Positions 19,301 to 27,246 of a stretch of 64,000 bases of DNA are shown here, one piece after another. Numbering within the stretch: the stretch's first letter is position 1; every line of letters starts with the position of its first letter. Made by a program: the position numbers and the translations under genes. This DNA comes from Thermococcus sp. MV5. Its GTDB lineage: Archaea > Methanobacteriota_B > Thermococci > Thermococcales > Thermococcaceae. The stretch covers positions 186,001-250,000 of the forward strand of contig NZ_SNUE01000005.1 of the NCBI RefSeq assembly GCF_012027425.1, given 5' to 3'. The notes beneath the pieces were generated by a model. It had not been told where the DNA came from and did no database searches. It worked only from the letters and a program-made list of their open reading frames with translations.

Positions 19301-22300
19301 GAAACTGTTAAACGTCTCATAGAAAGAGCGATCTCTAAGAGGGGGATCACTAAGAGAGAGCTTGCTAGAGAACTTGGAACCAACGAAGACACGTTATATT
19401 ACAATTGGGTAAATCCCAATGCAAGAGGCAATATAAAAATGAAACACTTAAAGAAACTGGTAGAATTAGCTGAAGCTAGCTGGAAAGAGATTATCCCCTC
19501 AGAAGTCTCACTCCAAAGAGGGACGAAAATAAAACTCCCGCACAAACTAGATGAGAAGCTAGCATATTTCATCGGATTGGTTGCTGGTGATGTTTCAAAA
19601 GCAGGACGGGGTGTCTCAATAATATTTTCCACTCGCAATAGGCACATGAGGCATAGATTCATAGAACTCACAAAGGAGTTATTTGGCATTGAAGCAGTTG
19701 AACATCTTCAAGAAGAGAAGGTGCCTGCCGTTAGGTTCCATTCCAAGATAGTTGCTCACCTCCTTGAAAAGCTTGGAGTGCCCCTTTCACCCAAATCCTC
19801 AAATCTAGATCTTCCCAACGAATTCTTCAGAGCACCTAAGAATGTTCTGGCGGCTTATATTAGGGGGTTGTTTGACTGTGATGGTGCAATTGTGATACGA
19901 CAAAAGGGCTCATCTTATCTGCAATTTGACACAACAAGCGAGAAACTTGCTAGAAAGCTCCAGCTAGTCCTGTTGCGGTTTGGAATAATCTCCCACCTAA
20001 GAAAGAGAGAAAAGGCAGGCATGACAACAACGGTAAAGGGGCATAGAGTAACTTCAAGAGATGATCGCTGGGAACTTAGGGTATATGGTGAAAACATCAT
20101 TAGATTTGCCGCTGAAATAGGCTCTGAACACCCAGAAAAGGCGGAAAAGCTCAGTATCCTAGTGGACAAAATGAAGTTTACAAGGACAGACACAAACGTG
20201 GATGTTATACCAAACATAGGGAAGCTCATTAAAATGGTCAGGAAGTTTTATAGGCTTAGCATAAAAAAGACGTATGGTTCAGGCTTTGGAGGGCTTGTTG
20301 AAAAAGAAAAGAGGCATTTATCAAGAAGACTTCTCCAGAGAGTTGTTAAAAACCTGAAAGAGGCATCTCTCGGTGATATCTCAGTTGAGCTTCCAGAAGA
20401 TATCAGGAAGAAGATTGGAATCACAATAAGTCCAGAGGATTTAGGACTTGGAAAGAGAGAATTCTATGAACTTTTCAGGAGGAATCGACCAAAACGAGTG
20501 TCATATAACCTTTTGATTAAAGTTGCTATGATTCTTGAGGGACGAAATAAGGAATTGTATCATGAACTTGTTTGGTTCTTGAGTGAATTGTATGAAGAAG
20601 AGTTGGGGATCAGGGAGATTCTAAAATTCCTTGAGGAACTCTCAAACTCCGATCTTCTTTGGGAAAAGATCATAAGTGTTGAAAAGTTTGAGTCACCCTA
20701 CAGATATGTTTACGACCTTACTGTCGAAGGTTCTCACAGCTTCATCGCCAATGGGTTTGTTGTTCATAATACTGCAGCAGCTGTCAGAGATGAGTTAACG
20801 GGTTCTTGGGTTCTAGAGGCTGGTGTTTTAGTCTTAGCTGATATGGGAATTGCCCTAATTGATGAAATAGACAAGATGAGCGATAGGGATAGAAGTGCGA
20901 TACATGAAGCCCTTGAGCAACAAAGCTATCATAAAGATTTTGAAATTTTCTTGGGTAATGGTCAGAAGGTTAAAATAGGCCAATTCGTCGATAAATTAAT
21001 TGAAGAGAATCGGGATAGGGTCGTCATTGGTAAAGATACTGAAATACTCCCCGTTAATGACGTTTATCTTTTAGCCTATGATCTTGAGAAAAAGGAAGTA
21101 ATAAAAGTTAAAGCCGATCGCGTAAGCAGACATAAAGCTCCAAAGGAGTTTATAAAGCTTCGTTTTTCAAATGGAAGAGAGATAACAGTAACTCCTGAGC
21201 ATCCAATAATGGTATGGGAAGATGGGGGGATAAAGGAAAAACCAGCAGAGAATATAGAGAGAGATGACATTGTTGTAGGTGTGGTGGGCTATACATTTGA
21301 GGGTTCTTCAGAAGGTGGCAAGGACCTGGCATTGTCACTTTTCAGTGAGAAGAATCCATTTAGATTTAAAAAAGATATACAAATACCGGAAAGAGTATTC
21401 ACACTAAAAGAAGAGGAATTAGAAGAGTTCGTTAGGGTGATATGGGAACGTAGGAAATGTAAACTCAATGGACGGGAATGTATGAGGATACCCACGCGAA
21501 AAATGGCCGAAGATCTTCAAGATATATTGTATATCCTTGGAGTGCCTACTAAATTGAGGGAAATAAGGCCTGCTTATTCTTTAATTCCATGCACAACCAG
21601 GGGTATTAGACGGTTATCCGAAATACTTGGAGAGGAGGTTGTAAGTGATGAAACCGAGTATTTCCCAGGAGATATAATAAGGGAACTTATAAAATCTGCA
21701 AGGCTAATTGGAGTAAGGGTATCAATTAATGAGAGGAATAAACTCATAAGGAACATAACAAAAAGAGAGCATGTTGAAAGTCTTTTGAAAAGAGTTGAGG
21801 AAAAGATAGAGGATCTTCAAAAGTTATTGAAAACTAACCCTGTGGAGACATTAGAGGTTCTTCCTCAGTCATACGTGTATTGGAGATATAGGATAAGTAA
21901 GAATAAATTGAGACGGCTTGTAATAAAAAATGACTCATGGGCATTGAGAATACTAAGTAGTGAGATAGAAAAGAGAGTAGAGGAAGTTAGGAACATCGTA
22001 ATGAAAGTTAAGGAACTCATGGAAAGAAATATTCTCTTCCTTAAGGTTATTAAAGTGGAAAGAGTTCCAAACACTGACTCAGAATGGGTATATGACGTTA
22101 CTGTTGAACCATACCATCTTTTTGTTTCTCATGGGTTGGTGCTTCACAATACAGTTAGTATCTCAAAAGCAGGGATCACGGCGACTCTAAATGCAAGAAC
22201 GACTGTTATAGCAGCCGCAAATCCAAAATATGGAAGATTTAATAGGATGAAGTCTCTTCCAGAACAGCTTGATCTTCCTCCTACGTTGCTAAGTAGATTT

Positions 22301-22960
22301 GACCTTATTTTCGTACTCCTAGATGAACCGGATGAGAAATTTGATTCTGAGATAGCAGAGCATATTCTTAAGGTTAGGAAGGGAGAAGCAGAATTAGTTG
22401 CTCCCAAAGTCCCTTATGATCTTTTGAAGAAATATATTGCATATGCGAGGAAAAATGTTCAGCCGATTCTTAGCAAAGAAGCTATGGAGGAAATAAAACG
22501 CTACTATGTAAAAATGAGAAGAACGATAGGTAGGGGATCTGAGAGCGAGGGTATTAAGCCTATACCCATTACGGCCAGACAACTTGAGGCCCTTATAAGA
22601 CTTAGTGAAGCGCATGCTCGCATGAGATTGAGTGAAGTGGTTACAAAAGAAGATGCAAAAGCAGCTATAGAGCTTGTGGAGTATACTCTGAGGAGAACTG
22701 CAATGGATGAGGAGGGCAACATTGATGTTAGCATTCTAGAAGTTGGGAAGTCTTCAAGAAAGATTAACAAAATGGATAGGGTACTAAGCATAATAAAAGA
22801 GCTCCAAGACTTTGAAGATTATGGTGCACCAAGAGATGAAGTGATAAAAGAAGCTAGCAGGCAGGGGATAAGTAGAACGGAGACTGAGAAAATAATAGAG
22901 GAACTTAAGGCAAATTCAATGATATATGAACCAAGATCCGGGTATTACAAGGTTTTGTGA
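16367..22960 (+). CDS. mcm: MCM replicative helicase with three in-frame inteins
   Basis: The precursor is 2197 residues. Removing inteins at residues 335-808, 836-1468 and 1520-1928 leaves a 681-residue MCM, normal for archaea. The extein has the N-terminal domain with a zinc site (CxxC at 139-142 and 162-165), Walker A GDPGVAK/SQLL split by intein 1, Walker B LIDEIDKM, sensor 1 AAANPKYG, the arginine finger LLSRFDLIF and a C-terminal winged helix. All three insertions lie in the AAA+ core. It is cotranscribed with gins23 upstream, and aIF2-beta follows after 47 bases. Without splicing no helicase could form, so at least the splicing functions should be kept. Confidence 0.97.
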   Translation: MDRQDMIERFVKFLKEYADDEGNQIYLNKIRDILTVIPRRSIGISWEHLNAFDPELAEELLESPEEVILAAEDAIQIILQEEFFRKEPFTIHARFFELPKTYLVKELGSEHINKLIQVEGIITRITEVKPFVSRAVYVCKDCGQEMVRLQKPFATLIKPNKCEACGSRNLELDVDKSTFLNFQSFRLQDRPESLKGGQMPRFVDVILLDDLVDIALPGDRVIITGVMRVVLEQKDKRPIFRKIIEANYIEQLSKEIEELEITPEDEQKIKELAKRKDVVDVIVDSIAPAIYGMKKEKLGIALALFGGTTRQLPDGTRLRGESHVLLVGDPGVAKCVDYHTQVVLGDGKIKKIGEIVEEAIKNAEEKGKLGRVNDGVYASINLELYALNSKTLKVEKVKADVAWKRNAPERMFKIKTATGREIKVTPTHPFFVFGDGNFKTKKAKELRPGDFIATPRMLAIEGTKIRLWDIDMEKPKTGKKRLMLPEFADEKFWYVMGLLTGEGYAQKKNGSATIFFTNNDEELINIVYTYFKEIGLNPTVKIPHTGKRSKEVYVSSVELYRLFEHFEIAGDSSTKKVPPQLFSARLLDIRSFLRGYFDAKATIDENKARITVISASNELLRGVQSLLLRFGIISQLHETKDIATNGKMQEAKKYYRLFITGKDVLKFRTNIGFTVKRKLELLEKVTSKKNFNPNIDVVPGVSKLLEDLRISAGLTQEEMGINRSTYLHYERGDRSPSREKLKRIVEALEERLPAESETVRLLKLLADSDIFWDRVVEIEEYTPNHPWVYDLQVPEHHNFIANNIFVHNSQLLRYVSNLAPRAIYTSGKSSSAAGLCVGPDSLIVTSSGIQRIGNLTERWMKSVGSIEYSEDAEYAPYLDESISLEEGKLKDSPMSKIWKLKAPKELVKLRTITGKTLELTPETKLMTIEDGQITWKEAEQLKIGEYVAVVRTLKVSEKEIYTLELLTDLDDLVIYGIKETVKRLIERAISKRGITKRELARELGTNEDTLYYNWVNPNARGNIKMKHLKKLVELAEASWKEIIPSEVSLQRGTKIKLPHKLDEKLAYFIGLVAGDVSKAGRGVSIIFSTRNRHMRHRFIELTKELFGIEAVEHLQEEKVPAVRFHSKIVAHLLEKLGVPLSPKSSNLDLPNEFFRAPKNVLAAYIRGLFDCDGAIVIRQKGSSYLQFDTTSEKLARKLQLVLLRFGIISHLRKREKAGMTTTVKGHRVTSRDDRWELRVYGENIIRFAAEIGSEHPEKAEKLSILVDKMKFTRTDTNVDVIPNIGKLIKMVRKFYRLSIKKTYGSGFGGLVEKEKRHLSRRLLQRVVKNLKEASLGDISVELPEDIRKKIGITISPEDLGLGKREFYELFRRNRPKRVSYNLLIKVAMILEGRNKELYHELVWFLSELYEEELGIREILKFLEELSNSDLLWEKIISVEKFESPYRYVYDLTVEGSHSFIANGFVVHNTAAAVRDELTGSWVLEAGVLVLADMGIALIDEIDKMSDRDRSAIHEALEQQSYHKDFEIFLGNGQKVKIGQFVDKLIEENRDRVVIGKDTEILPVNDVYLLAYDLEKKEVIKVKADRVSRHKAPKEFIKLRFSNGREITVTPEHPIMVWEDGGIKEKPAENIERDDIVVGVVGYTFEGSSEGGKDLALSLFSEKNPFRFKKDIQIPERVFTLKEEELEEFVRVIWERRKCKLNGRECMRIPTRKMAEDLQDILYILGVPTKLREIRPAYSLIPCTTRGIRRLSEILGEEVVSDETEYFPGDIIRELIKSARLIGVRVSINERNKLIRNITKREHVESLLKRVEEKIEDLQKLLKTNPVETLEVLPQSYVYWRYRISKNKLRRLVIKNDSWALRILSSEIEKRVEEVRNIVMKVKELMERNILFLKVIKVERVPNTDSEWVYDVTVEPYHLFVSHGLVLHNTVSISKAGITATLNARTTVIAAANPKYGRFNRMKSLPEQLDLPPTLLSRFDLIFVLLDEPDEKFDSEIAEHILKVRKGEAELVAPKVPYDLLKKYIAYARKNVQPILSKEAMEEIKRYYVKMRRTIGRGSESEGIKPIPITARQLEALIRLSEAHARMRLSEVVTKEDAKAAIELVEYTLRRTAMDEEGNIDVSILEVGKSSRKINKMDRVLSIIKELQDFEDYGAPRDEVIKEASRQGISRTETEKIIEELKANSMIYEPRSGYYKVL
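17369..18790 (+). mobile_element. MCM intein 1 (Walker A site, LAGLIDADG type with HTH)
   Basis: A 474-residue intein. It begins with Cys (CVDYHTQVV) and ends FVHN, before extein Ser. Block B is TPTHP with the usual His. Endonuclease motifs are LLTGEGY and LRGYFDAKA, so a two-motif LAGLIDADG enzyme that may be active. After the endonuclease lies an XRE-like helix-turn-helix (LRISAGLTQEEMGINRSTYLHYE). It sits exactly after the P-loop lysine (GDPGVAK), a common intein niche. Confidence 0.95.
18872..20770 (+). mobile_element. MCM intein 2 (SSAAGL/T site) lacking the block B histidine
   Basis: A 633-residue intein, the largest of the three. It begins with Cys (CVGPDSLIV) and ends VVHN, before extein Thr. 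Block B reads LTPETKL: the usual TxxH histidine is Thr. Endonuclease motifs are GLVAGDVS and RGLFDCDG. An HTH-like segment (ITKRELARELGTNEDTLYYNW) precedes them, and extra helical sequence of about 150 residues follows. A missing block B His has been studied in the Thermococcus kodakarensis CDC21-1 intein, which splices by compensation. Confidence 0.95.
20924..22150 (+). mobile_element. MCM intein 3 (EALEQQ/T site), Ser-1 intein with decayed endonuclease
   Basis: A 409-residue intein. It starts with Ser rather than Cys (SYHKDFEIFLGNG) and ends VLHN, before extein Thr. Block B TPEHP is intact. No good LAGLIDADG motif can be found: the position expected for the second motif reads FVRVIWERRKCKLNG and lacks the acidic residue, and no first motif is seen. 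It interrupts the helicase between Walker B and sensor 1. It should still splice but probably cannot home. Confidence 0.92.
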
Positions 22961-23007
22961 AAAAGTTAATAAAGCAAGTTCAGAAAGTATAGCAGGGTGA
23001 GGAAAAA

Positions 23008-23430
23008 ATGGAACATGATTATCACGATTATGAAAAACTATTGGAGAAGGCGTATGAGGAACTTCCTGAGAACGTGAAACATCATGAATCTAGATTTGAA
23101 GTTCCTGCTGCAGTTGTCACTATAGAGGGTAACAAAACTCTGATAGAAAACTTTAGAGACATTGCTGAGGCCATGAACAGAGACCCAAACCACTTACTTA
23201 AATTTGTCTTGAGAGAAGTTGCTACTGCTGGAGTTTTGGAGGGAAGAAGAGCAGTACTTCAAGGCCGTTTTACTCCTTACATGATAGCCAACAAGCTGAA
23301 GAAGTATCTTAAAGACTATGTTATCTGCCCCGTTTGTGGCTCACCTGATACAAAGATCACCAAAAGGGATCGCTATCACTTCTTGAAGTGTGAAGCTTGT
23401 GGTGCGGAAACTCCAATAGCACATCTCTAA
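23008..23430 (+). CDS. aif2b: translation initiation factor 2, beta subunit
   Basis: aIF2-beta is part of the heterotrimer that brings initiator Met-tRNA to the small ribosomal subunit. The 140 residues match the family: an N-terminal helix ([19 protein letters not shown]), a central alpha/beta domain ([34 protein letters not shown]) and a C-terminal zinc ribbon ([11 protein letters not shown] ... CEACGAE). ATG follows GGGTGAGGAAAAA. It is downstream of mcm and probably on the same transcript. Confidence 0.97.
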   Translation: MEHDYHDYEKLLEKAYEELPENVKHHESRFEVPAAVVTIEGNKTLIENFRDIAEAMNRDPNHLLKFVLREVATAGVLEGRRAVLQGRFTPYMIANKLKKYLKDYVICPVCGSPDTKITKRDRYHFLKCEACGAETPIAHL

Positions 23431-23511
23431 ATTTTGTTTTATCTTTTCTTTGATCACATGTATTCTTTTGGACATTTTATGGCTATGAAAACCCTTTTAA
23501 AGGGCTTTACA

Positions 23512-23526
23512 AACTACAAAGTAGTT
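23512..23526. promoter_or_regulatory. perfect palindrome at the decarboxylase operon promoter
   Basis: AACTAC-AAA-GTAGTT is a perfect inverted repeat with a 3-base spacer. A TATA candidate (CCCTTTTAAAGGG, itself palindromic) lies about 20 bases upstream, so the repeat would overlap the transcription start, a usual repressor position. No regulator can be named. Confidence 0.45.
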
Positions 23527-23551
23527 AACCAATGGTTATGGGGGCAGTCTT

Positions 23552-25120
23552 ATGAGCATGGAAGAGAAGGTTAATGAGTTACATAAAAAGAAGGAGAAGA
23601 TTCTGGAAATGGGTGGAGAAGCTAGAGTTCAAAAGCAACATGAGAAAGGCAAACTCACGGCAAGAGAGAGAATTGAGAAGCTTCTTGATCCAGGGAGTTT
23701 TGTTGAAATTGGCATGTTTGTGAAACACAGAAACACGGAATTTGGTCTTGATAAGATGGAGCTTCCAGCTGATGGTGTTATAACAGGTTATGGTACAATT
23801 GATGGAAGATTAGTGTTCGTTTTTGCTCAAGATTTTACAGTAATGGGCGGTAGTTTGGGGGAGATGCATGCTGCTAAGATAAAGCGTGTCATGGAATTGG
23901 CTTTAGAAGCCGGTGCCCCAATAATAGGCCTCAACGATTCCGGGGGAGCAAGGATCCAAGAGGGAGTGGACGCCCTTAAAGGATATGGTGAGATCTTCAA
24001 GATGAATACAATTTTAAGTGGTGTCGTTCCCCAAATAACTGCTATTATGGGTCCATGTGCTGGTGGAGCAGTTTATAGCCCAGCGATTGGCGATTTTATC
24101 CTCATGGTTGACAATCCCTCGAGTTTCATGTTTATCACAGGTCCACAAGTAGTTAAAGCAGTCACTGGAGTGGAAGTATCTCCAACTCAACTTGGTGGGG
24201 GTATGATCCATGCTCAAAAGAGCGGCCAAGCCCATCTAGTTGCCAAAAGCGATGAAGAAGTGCTCATGCTAATTAGAAGGCTTGTAAGTTATCTTCCTTC
24301 AAACAATATAGAGAAGCCACCGAGATTCCCAACCAATGATCCACCATTTAGAAAGAGTGGAAAACTTTACGAAATTGTTCCTGATGACCCAAATAAGGGT
24401 TATGATGTGAGGCAAGTTATTTATGAGATTGTAGATAGAGATGCAAATGGAAATCCTGATTTTCTCGAAATCTTGCCCTACTTTGCTCCAAATGCTGTTG
24501 TTGGCTTTGGAAGGATGAATGGTCAAACAGTGGGAATTGTTGCTAACAACCCAATTCACTTGGCTGGTGTTCTTGATATCGACAGTTCAGATAAGATTGC
24601 AAGGTTTGTAAGAACCTGTGATGCATTTAACATTCCAATAGTTACCCTTGTGGATGTTCCGGGGTATCTTCCAGGAGTGCAACAGGAGTATGGAGGAATC
24701 ATTAGACATGGTGCTAAGGTTTTATACGCTTACTCAGAGGCAACGGTTCCCATGGTCACTATTATCTTAAGAAAGGCTTATGGTGGGGCTTATCTTGCAA
24801 TGGGAAGCAAGCACCTTGGAGCGGACTTTGTTTTTGCCTGGCCAACAGCAGAGATAGCAGTTATGGGCCCGGAGGGAGCGGCAAATATCATCTTCAGGAA
24901 AGAGATTGCTAAAGCCGAAAATCCAGATGAAGTTAGGCAACAGAAAATCCAAGATTACAGAGAGAGATTTGCCAATCCATACGTTGCTGCGAGCAGGGGT
25001 TATATTGATGATGTCATTGACCCCGCAGAAACTAGAGGTAAGATCATAATGGCCCTCGAGGCCTTAGAGAGTAAGAGGGTTAAACTCCCACCAAAGAAGC
25101 ATGGTAATATTCCATTGTGA
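23552..25120 (+). CDS. mmdA: acyl-CoA carboxyltransferase (methylmalonyl-CoA decarboxylase alpha-type)
   Basis: The 522-residue carboxyltransferase subunit of a biotin-dependent decarboxylase/carboxylase. The N-terminal half has the acyl-CoA site (GGARIQEGVDALKGYGEIF, GPCAGGAVYSPAIGDF) and the C-terminal half the biotin site (LVDVPGYLPGVQQEYGGIIRHGAK, RKAYGGAYLAMGSK). It transfers the carboxyl of (S)-methylmalonyl-CoA to biotin; propionyl-CoA carboxylase use in reverse is the alternative. The three following genes supply the membrane, biotin-carrier and linker subunits, which favours a sodium-pumping decarboxylase. The start is ATG 23552, or ATG 23558 six bases on. Confidence 0.92.
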   Translation: MSMEEKVNELHKKKEKILEMGGEARVQKQHEKGKLTARERIEKLLDPGSFVEIGMFVKHRNTEFGLDKMELPADGVITGYGTIDGRLVFVFAQDFTVMGGSLGEMHAAKIKRVMELALEAGAPIIGLNDSGGARIQEGVDALKGYGEIFKMNTILSGVVPQITAIMGPCAGGAVYSPAIGDFILMVDNPSSFMFITGPQVVKAVTGVEVSPTQLGGGMIHAQKSGQAHLVAKSDEEVLMLIRRLVSYLPSNNIEKPPRFPTNDPPFRKSGKLYEIVPDDPNKGYDVRQVIYEIVDRDANGNPDFLEILPYFAPNAVVGFGRMNGQTVGIVANNPIHLAGVLDIDSSDKIARFVRTCDAFNIPIVTLVDVPGYLPGVQQEYGGIIRHGAKVLYAYSEATVPMVTIILRKAYGGAYLAMGSKHLGADFVFAWPTAEIAVMGPEGAANIIFRKEIAKAENPDEVRQQKIQDYRERFANPYVAASRGYIDDVIDPAETRGKIIMALEALESKRVKLPPKKHGNIPL

Positions 25121-25130
25121 GGTGCAAAAA

Positions 25131-25520
25131 ATGGTTACTTGGGAATTCTTCCTTGAGGGCCTTTACATTACTATTTTAGGAGTAACGGTAGTCTTCCTAG
25201 TGTTGAGCATTCTAGCCGTGGCAATGTATGGAATTGGGTACTTGGAGAGGGTTTTGATTGAGAGAGAAAAACCCGCCGTTGAAGCTGTGCCTAAACCAAA
25301 AGAAGAGAAGGTAGAAGCAAAAGTTGAAGAGGAGCCTTTAATTGAACCCAAAAAGCTTGCGGTGATTACTGCTGCAATTTTGGCCTATGTAGCTGAGAAG
25401 AACGCTCAACTCAGGCCGTTACCATTTAAGAAAAAACCTTCAGATGCTTGGCGTTTGTATGGTGTCCAATCCCAAATTGAGGAAGTTGAAAACTTTAATT
25501 ATGAAATGGGGGCATGGTGA
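25131..25520 (+). CDS. OadG-type gamma/delta small membrane subunit of the decarboxylase
   Basis: A 129-residue protein with one N-terminal transmembrane helix (LYITILGVTVVFLVLSILAV) followed by a charged, proline-rich linker (residues about 45-75) and a short C-terminal domain. This is the layout of the gamma subunit that holds the sodium-pump decarboxylase together. ATG 25131 follows GAGGTGC, ten bases after mmdA stops; a longer frame back to 25101 lies inside mmdA and is rejected. Its stop overlaps or abuts the biotin carrier gene. Confidence 0.85.
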   Translation: MVTWEFFLEGLYITILGVTVVFLVLSILAVAMYGIGYLERVLIEREKPAVEAVPKPKEEKVEAKVEEEPLIEPKKLAVITAAILAYVAEKNAQLRPLPFKKKPSDAWRLYGVQSQIEEVENFNYEMGAW

Positions 25521-25522
25521 GG

Positions 25523-25996
25523 ATGAAAGGTAAAGTCAAGGTCATTGTTGATGGGGTTCTTTATGAAGTTGAAGTTGAAGAACTTGGAGGAGGAAGATTC
25601 AAAGTCAACTTTGAGGGAGAAAGCTATGATGTAGAAGCTAAAGATCTTGGAATTCCGATGGGGGTATTTCAAGCACCTGCTCAAAGTGTAAGTGTACCCT
25701 CTGCACCTGTGTCACTTCCTTCGGCTCCAACTCCCGCGGCTCCACTTGAAGTGCCTAGTGCCCCTGCACCCTCTGTTGGCGGGGAAGGTGTAGTTACTGC
25801 TCCAATGCCTGGTAAGATCTTGAAGATTCTCGTTAGGGAAGGAGAGCAAGTCAAATTAGGCCAAGGACTTCTTATTTTGGAAGCCATGAAAATGGAAAAT
25901 GAGATTCCTTCCCCTAGTGAGGGAGTTGTAAAGAGAATTCTTGTTAAGGAAGGAGACACAGTTGACACAGGACAAGCATTGATAGAACTTGGGTGA
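25523..25996 (+). CDS. mmdC: biotin carboxyl carrier protein of the decarboxylase
   Basis: A biotinyl protein of 157 residues. The N-terminal 50 residues form a small beta domain, then comes an Ala/Pro/Ser-rich swinging linker (about 55-95), then a biotinyl domain with the attachment motif EAMKMENEI. Flanking glycine turns (GKILKILVREGEQVKLGQ, VKEGDTVDTGQALIELG) are intact. The start is ambiguous: ATG 25523 gives MKGKVKVIVDG directly after GGTGAGG, and ATG 25514 overlaps the upstream stop. Confidence 0.93.
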   Translation: MKGKVKVIVDGVLYEVEVEELGGGRFKVNFEGESYDVEAKDLGIPMGVFQAPAQSVSVPSAPVSLPSAPTPAAPLEVPSAPAPSVGGEGVVTAPMPGKILKILVREGEQVKLGQGLLILEAMKMENEIPSPSEGVVKRILVKEGDTVDTGQALIELG

Positions 25997-26002
25997 TGGA
26001 GA

Positions 26003-27136
26003 ATGGGGTTGGAGCAGGCAATAGTTGACTTTTTTACTAATATTGGTCTTTTTCATCTAACAATAGGAAATGTAGTAATGATCTTAGTTGGGTTTACCTT
26101 AATGTATCTGGCTATAAGGTATGAAATGGAGCCCTTGTTATTGCTCCCAATTGGAATTAGCGCTGTATTGGTAAACCTTCCCTTAACGGGAATTTTGAGC
26201 GCTGATCCACATCATCCAGGGTTGTTTTATCTTATCAAACACTACCTCATCGATACGGAAATAGTGCCATTGTTGATATTCTTTGGATTGGGAGCAATGA
26301 CAGATTTCGGTCCAATGATTGCTGACCCAAAAACGGCTTTACTTGGGGCAGCGGCCCAAATTGGAGTTTTCATTGCATTGCTTACGGCAGTTGCTTTGGG
26401 TTTTAACCTACAAGAAGCAGCTTCCATTGGAATTATTGGTGGAGCTGATGGTCCGACCACGATTTACCTTACAACAAAGCTTGCTCCCCATTTACTTGGA
26501 GCTACTGCTGTTGCAGCTTACTCTTATATGAGCCTTGTTCCAATAATCCAGCCACCGGTGATTAAGGCCCTAACGACACCAGAAGAAAGAAAAATTAGAA
26601 TGGAGCAATTAAGGCCAGTCTCAAAGAGGGAAAAAGTTATCTTCCCAATTGCTTCAATGATAATTATCGGTCTTTTAGTGCCTTCAGCTGCTCCTTTAGT
26701 GGGAATGCTAATGATAGGAAATCTCTTTAGAGAAAGTGGTGTTGTTGAAAGACTCAGTAAAGCTGCTAGGGAAGAACTCATGAACATTGTCACAATCTTC
26801 CTTGGTTTGGGTGTTGGTTCCACAATGCAGGCGGAAAGCTTTTTGACCTTAAGTACTATAAAGATCCTCCTTCTTGGCGTTATCGCTTTTGCTAGTGCTA
26901 CTGCGGGAGGAGTTCTCTTAGGAAAGCTCATGATGAAACTCAGTGGTGGAAGAATAAATCCAATGATTGGTGCAGCTGGAGTATCAGCAGTCCCGATGAG
27001 TGCTAGGGTTGTCCAAAAGCTAGCTACAAAGGAGGATCCTGGGAATTTCATATTAATGCATGCTATGGGCCCAAACGTTGCGGGAGTTATTGGAACAGCA
27101 GTAGCTGCTGGTGTGCTATTGTCAGTTTTAGGGTGA
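26003..27136 (+). CDS. mmdB: sodium-translocating decarboxylase beta subunit (OadB/MmdB type)
   Basis: A 377-residue polytopic membrane protein that decarboxylates carboxybiotin and exports Na+. Family features include [11 protein letters not shown], the intramembrane [10 protein letters not shown] segment with the essential Asp, [11 protein letters not shown] and [16 protein letters not shown]. About nine to eleven membrane segments are expected. ATG 26003 is preceded by GGTGATGGAGA and lies six bases after the biotin carrier. With the three upstream genes it forms a complete primary sodium pump, which a Thermococcus could couple to its Na+-dependent energetics. Confidence 0.94.
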   Translation: MGLEQAIVDFFTNIGLFHLTIGNVVMILVGFTLMYLAIRYEMEPLLLLPIGISAVLVNLPLTGILSADPHHPGLFYLIKHYLIDTEIVPLLIFFGLGAMTDFGPMIADPKTALLGAAAQIGVFIALLTAVALGFNLQEAASIGIIGGADGPTTIYLTTKLAPHLLGATAVAAYSYMSLVPIIQPPVIKALTTPEERKIRMEQLRPVSKREKVIFPIASMIIIGLLVPSAAPLVGMLMIGNLFRESGVVERLSKAAREELMNIVTIFLGLGVGSTMQAESFLTLSTIKILLLGVIAFASATAGGVLLGKLMMKLSGGRINPMIGAAGVSAVPMSARVVQKLATKEDPGNFILMHAMGPNVAGVIGTAVAAGVLLSVLG

Positions 27137-27246
27137 TTTTTCTTTTTTCACTATAATTTTCACCAATTGCTCCGTGAATCCGTTTTTAGGGTCAATAAGG
27201 TCCTTTTAAAGTTTTAAAAAGAAGAATTGAAAGTAAAGAAGAGAAA

